Shown: positions 6,510 through 14,122, counted from the stretch's first letter. The stretch is DNA of 14,122 nt from UBA7692 sp033578915 (GCA_033578915.1 JAVQWQ010000050.1:1-14122); one strand, 5' to 3'. The notes: a model not told the origin generated them from the letters alone. Numbers and translations are program-made.

Positions 6510-7799
6510 ATGGTAGAACAACTACTCAGTAAAGAAAAAAAATTAGCAGTTATCGGTCTTGGATATGTTGGGCTTCCTATTGCCCTGGAATTTGCACGAA
6601 AAATTTCGGTCATTGGATTCGACATCAATGCAAAACGCATTGAGCTGATGAAAAAAGGTATTGATCCCAGCAATGAATTAGATAGTAGTGAATTTGAAGG
6701 GTGCGATATACATTTCACCGCAGACCCTGAAGACTTGCGCAAGGCAAGTTTTTACATCGTAGCTGTTCCTACACCGGTTGATATTCATAATGTCCCTGAC
6801 CTTAAACCTGTGCTTTCGGCATCCGAAACAATAGGCAAAGTGATAAAGAAAGGCGACTACGTAGTATTTGAAAGCACAGTTTATCCGGGTTGTACAGAAG
6901 AGGATTGCCTTCCTGTGATAGAAAAATTTTCTGGACTTAAAGTGGGAGTTGATTTCAAACTAGGTTATTCTCCGGAGAGAATTAATCCCGGCGATAAAGA
7001 ACATACCTTACCCAAGATAGTAAAAGTTGTCTCGGGATGTGACGCAGAAAGCCTTGATGTGATAGCCCGAACCTATGAGATAGTAGTAAAAGCAGGAGTG
7101 CACCGTGCCAGCAGCATTAAAGTAGCGGAAGCAGCTAAAATTATCGAGAACACGCAGCGCGACTTGAATATTGCGCTCATGAATGAGCTTTCCTGCATAT
7201 TTGATCTCATGGGAATAAATACTTACGAAGTACTTGAAGCTGCCGGAACAAAGTGGAACTTTCTGAAATTTTATCCGGGGTTGGTTGGCGGGCATTGTAT
7301 CGGAGTTGACCCATACTATCTGACTTACAAAGCAACCGAACTTGGCTATACTCCTCAAGTGATTCTTGCAGGAAGAAAAATAAACGATGGAATGGGCGCA
7401 TACATTGCAAAAAAGTTGGTACAACTTCTCATCAAGAAAGACAAACAAATCGCGCATACACAGGTGCTGGTCATGGGGGCTACTTTCAAAGAAAACGTAA
7501 GCGATATACGAAATAGCAAAGTTGTAGATGTAATCAGAGAGCTTCATAACTATTCAGTTAATGTTGAGGTTACAGATCCTTATGCAGACCATGAAGAATT
7601 TTTGCATGAGTATGGGATACATTTGGTAAAAGAGGCCGGGAATAACTACGATGCTGTCGTGGTGGCAGTAAACCACGATCAATTTTGCGACCTTACAGAA
7701 GATGATTTCAAGCGTATCTTAAAACCAGATGGTATTGTTATTGATGTAAAAGGTATTCTTAGAAAAAGAATAAAATCATTTGAATACTGGAGCCTGTAA
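6510..7799 (+). CDS. UDP-N-acetylhexosamine 6-dehydrogenase (TviB/WbpO type)
   Basis: A 429-residue member of the UDP-glucose/GDP-mannose dehydrogenase superfamily. The N-terminal Rossmann domain has GLGYVG (16-21). Central-domain signatures are VAVPTPVD, FESTVYPGCTEE, GYSPERINPGD, and Lys210/Asn214 in EAAKIIENTQRDLNIA. The catalytic Cys263 is in GGHCIGVDPYYLTYKA, and the C-terminal UDP-binding domain includes MGATFKENVSDIRNSK. The GGHCIGVDPYYL form and overall length match TviB/WbpO-like enzymes, which oxidise C6 of UDP-GlcNAc or UDP-GalNAc to the uronic acid with two NAD+. Which epimer is used cannot be read from the sequence. It follows the acetyltransferase by 22 bases and precedes rmlB by 11, so it is in the same operon. 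Its product would be the natural start of a WbpA-B-E-D type pathway, but the 3-dehydrogenase and aminotransferase are not here. Confidence 0.93.
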   Translation: MVEQLLSKEKKLAVIGLGYVGLPIALEFARKISVIGFDINAKRIELMKKGIDPSNELDSSEFEGCDIHFTADPEDLRKASFYIVAVPTPVDIHNVPDLKPVLSASETIGKVIKKGDYVVFESTVYPGCTEEDCLPVIEKFSGLKVGVDFKLGYSPERINPGDKEHTLPKIVKVVSGCDAESLDVIARTYEIVVKAGVHRASSIKVAEAAKIIENTQRDLNIALMNELSCIFDLMGINTYEVLEAAGTKWNFLKFYPGLVGGHCIGVDPYYLTYKATELGYTPQVILAGRKINDGMGAYIAKKLVQLLIKKDKQIAHTQVLVMGATFKENVSDIRNSKVVDVIRELHNYSVNVEVTDPYADHEEFLHEYGIHLVKEAGNNYDAVVVAVNHDQFCDLTEDDFKRILKPDGIVIDVKGILRKRIKSFEYWSL

Positions 7800-7810
7800 C
7801 GCTTTAAAAA

Positions 7811-8881
7811 ATGAAAAACATATTAATCACCGGTGGAGCCGGGTTTATTGGTTCGCATGTTGTTAGATTATTTGTCAACAAGTATTCAAACTATCGAATA
7901 TTTAATCTCGACAAACTCACCTACGCAGGCAATCTTGAAAATCTGAAAGACGTTGAAAGCGCCCCTAATTACGTTTTTATAAAAGGAGATATTACAGACA
8001 AAGAGTTTATTTCTTGGCTTTTCAAGGAGTACGAATTTAGCGGTGTAATTCATCTGGCTGCAGAGAGCCATGTGGACAGAAGTATCTCCAGCCCTACAGA
8101 CTTTGTACTTACTAATGTACTAGGCACAGTTAATCTACTCAATGCTGCTGTGAATGCATGGCAATGCAGCAAAGAAAATCCGTTTCCTGAAGACAAGTTG
8201 TTTTATCACATTTCTACTGACGAGGTTTACGGCTCGCTTGGCCCAACCGGATTATTTACTGAAAAAACTCCTTACGACCCTCAGTCTCCTTACTCTGCTT
8301 CAAAAGCAGCGAGCGACCACTTCGTTAGGGCATATTTCAACACATACAACTTGCCCACAGTAATCAGCAACTGTTCAAATAACTATGGTTCGCATCAGTT
8401 CCCTGAAAAACTTATTCCTCTTTTTATACATAATATTTGTAAAAATAAACCTTTGCCTGTTTATGGTGACGGAAAATATACGCGCGACTGGCTATATGTC
8501 GAAGACCATGCAGCAGCAATAGATCTTGTTTTTCATAAAGGAAAGAGAGGGGAGACCTACAACATTGGAGGTTTTAATGAATGGCAAAACATTGATCTGA
8601 TAAAGCTACTCTGTAGGATAATGGATAAAAAGCTGGGACGTGCTCCGGGTGAAAGCGAAAAACTTATCACATTCGTTAAAGATCGCCCCGGCCACGACAG
8701 AAGATATGCCATTGACGCCACCAAAATTCATCGCGAGTTAGGTTGGAAGCCAAGTGTAACATTTGAAGAAGGTTTAGAAAAAACCATAGATTGGTATTTA
8801 GCTAATTCAACCTGGCTTGAGCATGTTACCAGCGGAGCTTATCAGAAGTATTACGAAGAACAATATCACAAACGGGGATAG
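7811..8881 (+). CDS. rmlB: dTDP-glucose 4,6-dehydratase
   Basis: A 356-residue enzyme that makes dTDP-4-keto-6-deoxyglucose, the precursor of dTDP-rhamnose and of many 6-deoxy and amino sugars. It has the NAD-binding motif GGAGFIG (8-14) and NLDKLTYAGNLENL, which follows the usual pattern. It also has HLAAESHVDRSI, the catalytic STDEVYG (Thr136, Asp137, Glu138) and YSASK (Tyr161, Lys165). SNNYGSHQFPEKLIPL, GDGKYTRDWLYVEDH and RPGHDRRYAID complete a near-ideal RmlB profile. The ATG at 7811 is 11 bases after the dehydrogenase stop. It ends the operon: its last 16 bases overlap the end of the convergent truA gene. The other rml genes (A, C, D) are not in the window. Confidence 0.96.
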   Translation: MKNILITGGAGFIGSHVVRLFVNKYSNYRIFNLDKLTYAGNLENLKDVESAPNYVFIKGDITDKEFISWLFKEYEFSGVIHLAAESHVDRSISSPTDFVLTNVLGTVNLLNAAVNAWQCSKENPFPEDKLFYHISTDEVYGSLGPTGLFTEKTPYDPQSPYSASKAASDHFVRAYFNTYNLPTVISNCSNNYGSHQFPEKLIPLFIHNICKNKPLPVYGDGKYTRDWLYVEDHAAAIDLVFHKGKRGETYNIGGFNEWQNIDLIKLLCRIMDKKLGRAPGESEKLITFVKDRPGHDRRYAIDATKIHRELGWKPSVTFEEGLEKTIDWYLANSTWLEHVTSGAYQKYYEEQYHKRG

Positions 8882-9747
8882 CCGGGCGGATAAGTTACTT
8901 TTGAAAGATACAATCCGTGCGCAGGTGCTGAATAGAAGATACGAAATTGCTGTTTTGTAAATACAGTATCCTTAAATTGTTCTACAGAGATTTTCCCTTT
9001 GCCCACCATTAGCAAAGTTCCAACAATTCTGCGCACCATTCCTCTCAAAAATCTGTTTGCAGAAATTGTAAAACGCACTCCAAAGTCTTTACTGTCTAAT
9101 GCATGTATTGCTTTATACTGAGTATCTTGTTCGTAGGGCTTAAGTACTTTTTCCGGAGAATCAATTACATCCCATTGGGCATGGCTAACGGCACAAATAT
9201 TGGTTTTAAAGTCATCGCTGGAAAGGCACAGAGAGGTGAAATCATTTACCTCCAGTAATACTGCTGTGGCATCACAAACTTTTTCCCAGTCAATGGCATA
9301 ATATCCCTGGTAGAGACTGAGGTTATGAATAAAAGGATTTTTATGAAAATGAATAAAATACTCATAAGTGCGTTGTAAGGCATTATACCTTGTATTAGCA
9401 TTTTTCGAAGCAGGCATTATTTCGTGAATAGCTATATCATTGGGTAGAACACAATTTAAGCGAAAAAGAAAGTTTTCTTCTTTTAAAAGCGCATCGCTGT
9501 CAAAGTGCATGAAAAATTCTTTGGCATGTACTCCGGTATCAGTTCGTCCGCAGCCAAGCGATATGATTTCATGGCGCAGAAGGCGCTGCAGCGCTGCATT
9601 GATTTCCCCTTGAACAGTTTTTCGACCGGGTTGTATTTGCCAGCCACTGTATCGATGACCGTAAAAAGAAAGTCGCATTACCCAGCGTTGCTCTTTGGCA
9701 ACTTCAGCGCTTTCTTGCTGCAGATTTTTTATCGTTTCTTCGCTCAA
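8866..9747 (-). CDS. truA: tRNA pseudouridine(38-40) synthase TruA
   Basis: TruA converts uridines 38-40 in the anticodon stem-loop of many tRNAs to pseudouridine. The protein shows SFYGHRYSGWQIQPG near the N-terminus, then the catalytic aspartate in GCGRTDTGVHA (Asp70). It also has ARYNALQRTYEYFI-like sequence, VNDFTSL and NRFLRGMVRRIVGTLLMVGKG, all in family order. The frame starts with a TTG at 9747 (293 residues), overlapping the end of the proline dehydrogenase gene by 44 bases. The first ATG is at 9678 (270 residues, nearer the usual length), but it would shorten the first beta strand (RWVMRLSFYG). The start is therefore uncertain, while the function is not. The 3' end overlaps rmlB by 16 bases. 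Confidence 0.95.
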   Translation of the reverse strand: MSEETIKNLQQESAEVAKEQRWVMRLSFYGHRYSGWQIQPGRKTVQGEINAALQRLLRHEIISLGCGRTDTGVHAKEFFMHFDSDALLKEENFLFRLNCVLPNDIAIHEIMPASKNANTRYNALQRTYEYFIHFHKNPFIHNLSLYQGYYAIDWEKVCDATAVLLEVNDFTSLCLSSDDFKTNICAVSHAQWDVIDSPEKVLKPYEQDTQYKAIHALDSKDFGVRFTISANRFLRGMVRRIVGTLLMVGKGKISVEQFKDTVFTKQQFRIFYSAPAHGLYLSKVTYPPGYPRL

Positions 9748-10936
9748 TTTCTTTTTCTATAAGTTTAAGTTCACGACTCATTTGCCCATTTACGCTTGTG
9801 TTTTCCTGCGCTCTCCGAATAAGATAGGGAATAACGTCTTTTACAGGGCCATACGGCAGATATTTGTATGCGTTAAATCCATGTTTTGCAAGATTAAAGG
9901 TAATATTATCTCCCATGCCGTATAGTTGAGAAAAACAAACGAAGGGATGGTTAAATGGAATCATTTTCTCTTCCATTTTTTTTATAGTGTCGTAACAACT
10001 TTGCTCGCTTTGAGTGGCTACACAGATGGAGACTTGATTAAGGTTATCCAGGCAAATATCTACAGCGCTCTTAAAATCTGCATCTACAGATTTTTTATTT
10101 TGATGGATAGGAGAACGATAACCCAATTTTTTTGCCCGCTCATTTTCTTTTTCTATGTATGCACCTCTTACCAGCTTTGCCCCGAGAATATAATTATGCT
10201 GCGCAGCCTTTGCAATTTGTTGTTTAAGGTATTCTAACCTATCCCAGCGATAAAGTTGAAAAGTATTGAATACAATTGGTAATTCTTTGTTATACTGCTC
10301 CATCATCTCTTCGGTAAGCTTATCAAGAGTGTCTTGTATCCAGGATTCTTCGGCATCCACGTAAAGGCTTACCTTTTGTTTTTGAGCAGCTCTGCATAAA
10401 GTATGAAAACGTTCTTTTACTCTTTTAAGTTCGTCTTTTTCACTTCCCGACAGAGTGGCATTCTCTTGCATTTTTTCAAACAATCCAAAGCGGCCAAAGC
10501 CGGTGATTTTTATACATACCACATCTGCGTTTCGGTTTTTTCCTGCAAAGGCTATTGTTTTTAAATGGTTTGTTACAGTTTTATCAAAGTCTTCTTCGGT
10601 TTCTTTAAGTTCCACTCCATAATTAAGCATAGATTTTATTCTATACTTGGCAAGTTCATTGATGGTTTTTGAACATTCTTCAAGTGTTTCTCCTCCACAG
10701 AATTGGTCGAAAACCGTAATTCGAAAAAGGGGGGTTATAGGTAGCCTGAGCTTGAGTGCAAAATCAGCGAGTTTAGTTCCGGTATTGACCAAAGTTGGGT
10801 TGCCAATTAACTTAAAAAGCAAACGCGCCTCTTTCAAGGCTCTATCGTCTTTTGATGCGAAGGCTGTTTCAGTATCTTCAAATATTTTATGTAGATTATT
10901 TGGCATTGTGCTCGCAAAATTAGATTTTAAATTCAT
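9704..10936 (-). CDS. Proline dehydrogenase (monofunctional, FAD-dependent)
   Basis: A 410-residue protein that oxidises proline to pyrroline-5-carboxylate and passes electrons to the respiratory chain. It contains the ProDH barrel signatures VDAEES (193-198), FNTFQLYR (223-230), GAKLVRGAYIEKE (252-264), CVATQSEQ and YKYLPYGP (357-364). The final helix YLIRRAQENTS (371-381) carries the Arg-Arg-x-x-Glu group that holds the proline carboxylate in PutA-type enzymes. There is no aldehyde dehydrogenase domain, so this is the single-function form. The P5C dehydrogenase must be elsewhere. The ATG at 10936 is used; a second ATG at 10906 is possible. It lies upstream of truA, whose frame it overlaps, so the two are probably co-transcribed although functionally unrelated. 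Confidence 0.93.
   Translation of the reverse strand: MNLKSNFASTMPNNLHKIFEDTETAFASKDDRALKEARLLFKLIGNPTLVNTGTKLADFALKLRLPITPLFRITVFDQFCGGETLEECSKTINELAKYRIKSMLNYGVELKETEEDFDKTVTNHLKTIAFAGKNRNADVVCIKITGFGRFGLFEKMQENATLSGSEKDELKRVKERFHTLCRAAQKQKVSLYVDAEESWIQDTLDKLTEEMMEQYNKELPIVFNTFQLYRWDRLEYLKQQIAKAAQHNYILGAKLVRGAYIEKENERAKKLGYRSPIHQNKKSVDADFKSAVDICLDNLNQVSICVATQSEQSCYDTIKKMEEKMIPFNHPFVCFSQLYGMGDNITFNLAKHGFNAYKYLPYGPVKDVIPYLIRRAQENTSVNGQMSRELKLIEKEIERRNDKKSAARKR
10899..10928 (+). promoter_or_regulatory. Weak candidate promoter for the penicillin-binding protein gene
   Basis: TTTG at 10899-10902, 18 bases, then TAGATTTT at 10921-10928 (one mismatch to TAnnTTTG). It lies inside the 5' end of the divergent proline dehydrogenase gene and would leave a leader of about 80 bases before the ATG at 11018. 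The 81-base divergent gap itself (10937-11017) shows no better match for either gene. Confidence 0.25.
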
Positions 10937-11017
10937 TCAACCCTATAACCATCGAATCATCAAAAAGTATGTAGAAATTTTATTTTTTTAAGTTCAGTGT
11001 AAAAAGTCTTAGACCAC

Positions 11018-13315
11018 ATGCGTAAAGCAGCCGTTATTACACTAAGTTTATTTTTCTTATTTGCTGCTTTATTTTTCGTATTACACTTATCATTTCCTCT
11101 ACCTTCATTACCTGCGTATTCAAAAGTTATATACGACAGAAAAGGTGAGGTTGTGCACGCATTTCTTTCTCCGGACGATAAATGGAGACTTAGGGCCGAA
11201 AAGCATGAGCTTACAGATAAACTAAAAAAAGCGATTTTGTACAAGGAGGATAAATGGTTTTATTACCATCCTGGAGTAAATCCTTTTTCTATAATAAGGG
11301 CTGCCGTCAATAATCTTGTTCAACGCAGGCGTACCTCCGGCGCTTCTACCATAACGATGCAGGTGGCCAGGTTGTTGGAGCCTAAGCAACGCACTTATAT
11401 AAACAAATTAGTCGAAATTTTCCGCGCATTGCAATTAGAGTGGGTGTATTCAAAAGATGAAATTCTAAATATGTATCTTAATCTTGCCCCTTATGGACGA
11501 AACATTGAAGGAATAAAGGCTGCCTCATTGATATATTTCAATAAAATGCCTAATCATCTCAGCGCTGCGGAGATTGCATTGCTATGTATTGTTCCAAACC
11601 GTCCTTCTTCGCTCCAGCCGGGCAGAGACAATGCGCTTTTGCTGGATGAACGAAATAAATGGATTAAAAAGTTTTTAAAACATCGAATATTTTCAAAAGC
11701 AGAAGCGGCAGACGCGCTGAATGAAAATCTCCCTACGAAATTTTATCCCTTGCCACGACTTGCGCCACATTTTGCCATAAGGCTTAAAGACTTTGGGCCT
11801 GAAAATCTTTATACAACCATTGATTTGGAGAAACAACGCAGATGCGAAGAAATTACTAAGCAATACATCCAATCTATATATCATAAAGGAATAAAGAATG
11901 CCGCTGTTTTGGTTATTGAAACTCTAAGTGGAGAAATTATTGCATACGTGGGTTCAGCAGATTTTTATAATGCCACGGATGCAGGGCAAGTGGATGGAAT
12001 ACGAGCGGTGAGGCAGCCGGGCAGCGCCCTCAAGCCGCTGTTATACGGACTCTGTTTTGATGCTGGATTATTTACCCCAAAGTCGGTACTTACCGATGTT
12101 CCTTGTCATTTCGATGGCTACGTCCCTGAGAACTACGACAACCTGTTCAGAGGATATGTAACATTAGAGTATGCATTAGAAAATTCCTTAAATGTTCCTG
12201 CGGTTAAAGCGTTGGATGTATTGGGTAAAGAGAAAATGATAGCTGCGCTGAAGCGCTGCGGGTTTTCAGCTATAGCAAGTCGAGAAAAAAAGCTTGGTTT
12301 ATCACTTGTATTAGGTGGCTGCGGAGTAACGTTAGAGCAAATGACAAATTTATATCGGGTATTTGCCAACGATGGAAAATTCAGTTCATTAAAGTTTACC
12401 AAATTCTCTGCCCAAAATTTTTCTTATGATACTATTTTATCACCGTCTTCCTGTTTTATGCTTAGTGAGATATTATCTAAAACCACCCGTCCCGACTTGC
12501 CTGCAAATTGGGAAAGCAGCCATAAGCTGCCTCGCATAGCCTGGAAGACTGGGACAAGCTATGGCAGAAGAGATGCATGGAGTATTGGCTACAACAAAAA
12601 TTATACCATTGGAGTATGGGTTGGCAATTTCAGCAACGAGGGCTCGCCGGATTTGAGTGGGGCTGCCACTGCCACGCCACTTCTTTTTCAATTGTTCAAC
12701 ACTATAGACTACAACTCTCCCAACGAGTGGTATGCCATGCCGAAAGAATGCGGTGTGAGGATGGCCTGCAGTCGCAGCGGCCTTGTTCCTTCGGCAATGT
12801 GTAAACACAGTGTAATAGATTATTTTATTCCTCTGGTTTCTTCAAATGCTACATGTAATCATATATCTGAATTAAAGGTGAACCCAAAGGAAGATATTTC
12901 ATACTGTAACAACTGCCTTCCTCAGTCCGGATATAAATCAATATTCGTTGAAAATCATCCGCCTGAAATGCTCAGATGGTATCGTGAGAACAATATGCCA
13001 ATCAAACCGACACCTCCGCATAATCCGCTCTGTGAGCGGATATTTAGGGATAATGCTCCGCGCATTATCTCTCCCAGAAACGGAAACGAATACCTGATAG
13101 AAAAGAATGAGCCTCAGCCTATTTCTTTTTTGGCAGAATGTGAAGATGGAGTGCAATTTATTTACTGGTGGGTTAATAACAGATTTGTAGCTAAGAGTAA
13201 GAGCGGAGAGCAGATATTTCAAAGCTTACCTGAGGGCTTTCACAAAATCTCATGCTCGGATGATAAAGGACGCAATACGGATATTTGGATAAAAATTACC
13301 GAAGTGAATTTGTGA
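11018..13315 (+). CDS. pbpC: Penicillin-binding protein 1C (transglycosylase/transpeptidase)
   Basis: A 765-residue class A penicillin-binding protein anchored by one N-terminal membrane segment (about residues 5-24). The glycosyltransferase 51 domain has the catalytic Glu77 in EDKWFYYHPGV, the SGASTITMQVARLLEP block (107-122) and EWVYSKDEILNMYLNLAPYG (141-160). The transpeptidase domain has SxxK at Ser336-Lys339 (RQPGSALKP), SxN at 390-392 (ENSLNVPA) and KTGT at 510-513 (AWKTGTSYGRRDAW). The last 90 or so residues, starting near PRIISPRNGNEYLI, resemble the Ig-like C-terminal domain of PBP1C (BiPBP_C), and the region before it is rich in cysteine. It should act in the periplasm in peptidoglycan assembly. 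PBP1C genes often sit beside a bacterial alpha-2-macroglobulin gene, but here none is adjacent. Confidence 0.95.
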   Translation: MRKAAVITLSLFFLFAALFFVLHLSFPLPSLPAYSKVIYDRKGEVVHAFLSPDDKWRLRAEKHELTDKLKKAILYKEDKWFYYHPGVNPFSIIRAAVNNLVQRRRTSGASTITMQVARLLEPKQRTYINKLVEIFRALQLEWVYSKDEILNMYLNLAPYGRNIEGIKAASLIYFNKMPNHLSAAEIALLCIVPNRPSSLQPGRDNALLLDERNKWIKKFLKHRIFSKAEAADALNENLPTKFYPLPRLAPHFAIRLKDFGPENLYTTIDLEKQRRCEEITKQYIQSIYHKGIKNAAVLVIETLSGEIIAYVGSADFYNATDAGQVDGIRAVRQPGSALKPLLYGLCFDAGLFTPKSVLTDVPCHFDGYVPENYDNLFRGYVTLEYALENSLNVPAVKALDVLGKEKMIAALKRCGFSAIASREKKLGLSLVLGGCGVTLEQMTNLYRVFANDGKFSSLKFTKFSAQNFSYDTILSPSSCFMLSEILSKTTRPDLPANWESSHKLPRIAWKTGTSYGRRDAWSIGYNKNYTIGVWVGNFSNEGSPDLSGAATATPLLFQLFNTIDYNSPNEWYAMPKECGVRMACSRSGLVPSAMCKHSVIDYFIPLVSSNATCNHISELKVNPKEDISYCNNCLPQSGYKSIFVENHPPEMLRWYRENNMPIKPTPPHNPLCERIFRDNAPRIISPRNGNEYLIEKNEPQPISFLAECEDGVQFIYWWVNNRFVAKSKSGEQIFQSLPEGFHKISCSDDKGRNTDIWIKITEVNL

Positions 13316-13320
13316 TTCGG

Positions 13321-13394
13321 AGCCTCCTGGGGGAATCGAACCCCCGACCTGCGGTTTACGAAACCGCCGCTCTGACCGGCTGAGCTAAAGAGGC
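13321..13394 (-). tRNA. tRNA-Thr (anticodon CGT)
   Basis: On the minus strand the 74 bases fold into a complete cloverleaf. The acceptor stem is GCCTCTT pairing with AGGAGGC (one T-G pair), and the D stem is GCTC/GAGC. The anticodon stem GCGGT/ACCGC encloses the loop TTCGTAA, giving anticodon CGT (codon ACG, Thr). The T arm is GGGGG-TTCGATT-CCCCC and the discriminator is T. The CCA end is not encoded. The gene's 3' end lies 5 bases from the stop of the convergent penicillin-binding protein gene. Confidence 0.97.
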
Positions 13395-13408
13395 AAACGT
13401 ACTACTTA

Positions 13409-13439
13409 CAATAATACGAATTGAAAAAAATTATTCAAA
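13409..13439 (-). promoter_or_regulatory. Probable promoter of the tRNA-Thr gene
   Basis: On the minus strand, TTTG at 13439-13436 is followed after 19 bases by TATTATTG at 13416-13409, one mismatch from TAnnTTTG. The mature tRNA 5' end (13394) is about 15 bases downstream of the -7 box, so only a very short leader would be trimmed. Position and spacing are what a Bacteroidota promoter should show. Confidence 0.5.
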
Positions 13440-13501
13440 AAGCGCTTAGCAAATTTGCATCAAAAAATCGTTGTCGAATAACCTCAAATAAGATAATTCA
13501 C

Positions 13502-14029
13502 ATGCCTGTTCAAAGCTGCCTTTATTACGTAGCAGTAGTTTGTCCTTTCTCTATTGATGTTCAAATTTCTGCTTTTAAAAAATGGATGCAAGAACGTTAT
13601 GGTTGTAAACATGCGCTGAAATCTCCGGCACATATTACCTTAATACCACCTTTTCGTTGTGAGCCTCAACTTGAAAATAACTTGAAAGCATTAATAAATG
13701 AGGTTAATGACGGGCTTATGTCTTTTGATGTAATCATATCCGGATTTGGATGTTTTGGAAAAAGAGTAATATATGCTGAAATAAAGGAAAATTCTCAGCT
13801 GAGCTTACTGCATCAATTATCAAACAAGATATTTTCTGAAATAATTTTTGATAATAATCGCTCATTTCGACCCCATATCACTATTGCTACCCGCGATATT
13901 CCCGAATCATCATTTGAAGAAGCTTTAAAACATTTCTTGGCTATAGATTTTCAAACCTCTTTTTGTGTAGAAAATGTTAGCCTTTTAAAACTCATTGCAG
14001 GTAAGTGGAATGTTATTCATCCCCTCTAA
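13502..14029 (+). CDS. 2H phosphoesterase superfamily protein (2'-5' RNA ligase-like)
   Basis: A 175-residue protein with the two short HxT motifs that define the 2H phosphoesterases: AHITLIPPF (His44, Thr46) and FRPHITIATRD (His125, Thr127), about 80 residues apart. Members include bacterial 2'-5' RNA ligases (ThpR) and cyclic phosphodiesterases acting on 2',3'-cyclic or 2'-5'-linked nucleotides. The true substrate here is unknown. There is no signal peptide, so it is probably cytosolic. I chose the ATG at 13502 (MPVQSCLYYVAVVCP), which puts the first strand at the usual distance from the first motif. The frame is open back to a TTG at 13421, but that extra part is a lysine-rich, unconvincing leader next to the tRNA promoter. 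It appears to be a single-gene unit. Confidence 0.85.
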   Translation: MPVQSCLYYVAVVCPFSIDVQISAFKKWMQERYGCKHALKSPAHITLIPPFRCEPQLENNLKALINEVNDGLMSFDVIISGFGCFGKRVIYAEIKENSQLSLLHQLSNKIFSEIIFDNNRSFRPHITIATRDIPESSFEEALKHFLAIDFQTSFCVENVSLLKLIAGKWNVIHPL

Positions 14030-14031
14030 GG
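14018..14031 (+). other. Short stem-loop at the end of the 2H gene
   Basis: CCCCT-CTA-AGGGG forms a 5-bp GC-rich stem that includes the stop codon region of the 2H gene. No T-run follows, so it is not a typical intrinsic terminator. It may only slow transcription or be chance. Confidence 0.25.
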
Positions 14032-14082
14032 GGGAAGTTTCTGAATTTCAAATTATTTATATAATCAAAACAGTAACTCAAT

Positions 14083-14122
14083 ATGCTTGTAACTGAAGTA
14101 AAGCTTGGTAGTGTCGAATTTA
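14083..14122 (+). CDS. Possible start of an unidentified protein (partial)
   Basis: An ATG at 14083 opens a frame (MLVTEVKLGSVEF) that runs to the right edge. It comes 53 bases after the 2H gene on the same strand. Thirteen residues are too few to name a family. It may be a real gene start, but a chance open frame of this length is common. Confidence 0.3.
   Translation, partial: MLVTEVKLGSVEF

Noticed and set aside
7008..7547. Long minus-strand open frame antisense to the UDP-HexNAc dehydrogenase gene
   Set aside because: The sense strand encodes a strongly conserved enzyme over this stretch. The antisense product shows no family signature and is a by-product of codon use.
13421..13501. Longer N-terminus of the 2H phosphoesterase from a TTG at 13421
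   Set aside because: It overlaps the predicted tRNA promoter, is lysine-rich and unlike the family; the ATG at 13502 gives a compact normal start.
1..14122. CRISPR array, insertion sequence, phage or defence system
   Set aside because: No regularly spaced repeats, transposase, integrase or defence-family gene was seen on either strand. All sizeable genes have ordinary metabolic, envelope or RNA roles.

Overview
The window looks like chromosomal DNA of a member of the Bacteroidota, probably an environmental or metagenome-derived lineage. It is moderately AT-rich and start codons lack Shine-Dalgarno sequences. Two envelope proteins carry lipoprotein signals, and several upstream regions match the Bacteroidota promoter pattern (TTTG, about 19-20 nt, TAnnTTTG). 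The assignment rests on these traits and on remembered family resemblance, not on a marker gene. Gene packing is tight, and no gene-free stretch exceeds 300 bases.

Layout. (1) Positions 125-2882, minus strand: a TetR-type regulator followed at once by paaA, paaB and paaC, subunits of the phenylacetyl-CoA epoxidase (aerobic phenylacetate degradation). A perfect 8-bp inverted repeat covers the -7 region of the regulator's promoter and resembles the PaaR operator. paaD, paaE and the downstream paa genes are not here. An open frame on the plus strand may run into the end of paaC from the left edge. (2) Positions 2935-4804, minus strand: an MbnP-like lipoprotein and a MauG/MbnH-type di-haem peroxidase lipoprotein, overlapping by a few bases. 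In known MbnP/MbnH pairs the peroxidase oxidises a Trp of MbnP to kynurenine to create a copper site. (3) Positions 4925-8881, plus strand: a nucleotide-sugar operon with UDP-glucuronate decarboxylase, a WbpD/WlbB-type N-acetyltransferase with a frameshift near its 5' end, a TviB/WbpO-type UDP-HexNAc 6-dehydrogenase, and dTDP-glucose 4,6-dehydratase (rmlB). These make precursors for surface polysaccharide. (4) Positions 8866-10936, minus strand: truA and a monofunctional proline dehydrogenase, overlapping. (5) Positions 11018-13315, plus strand: penicillin-binding protein 1C. (6) Positions 13321-13394, minus strand: tRNA-Thr(CGT). (7) Positions 13502-14029, plus strand: a small 2H phosphoesterase, then the possible start of another gene at the right edge.

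I do not see an undescribed multi-gene system. The most interesting items are the operator/promoter of the paa cluster, the disrupted sugar N-acetyltransferase, and the MbnP/MbnH-like pair. No CRISPR array, insertion sequence or phage gene was seen.
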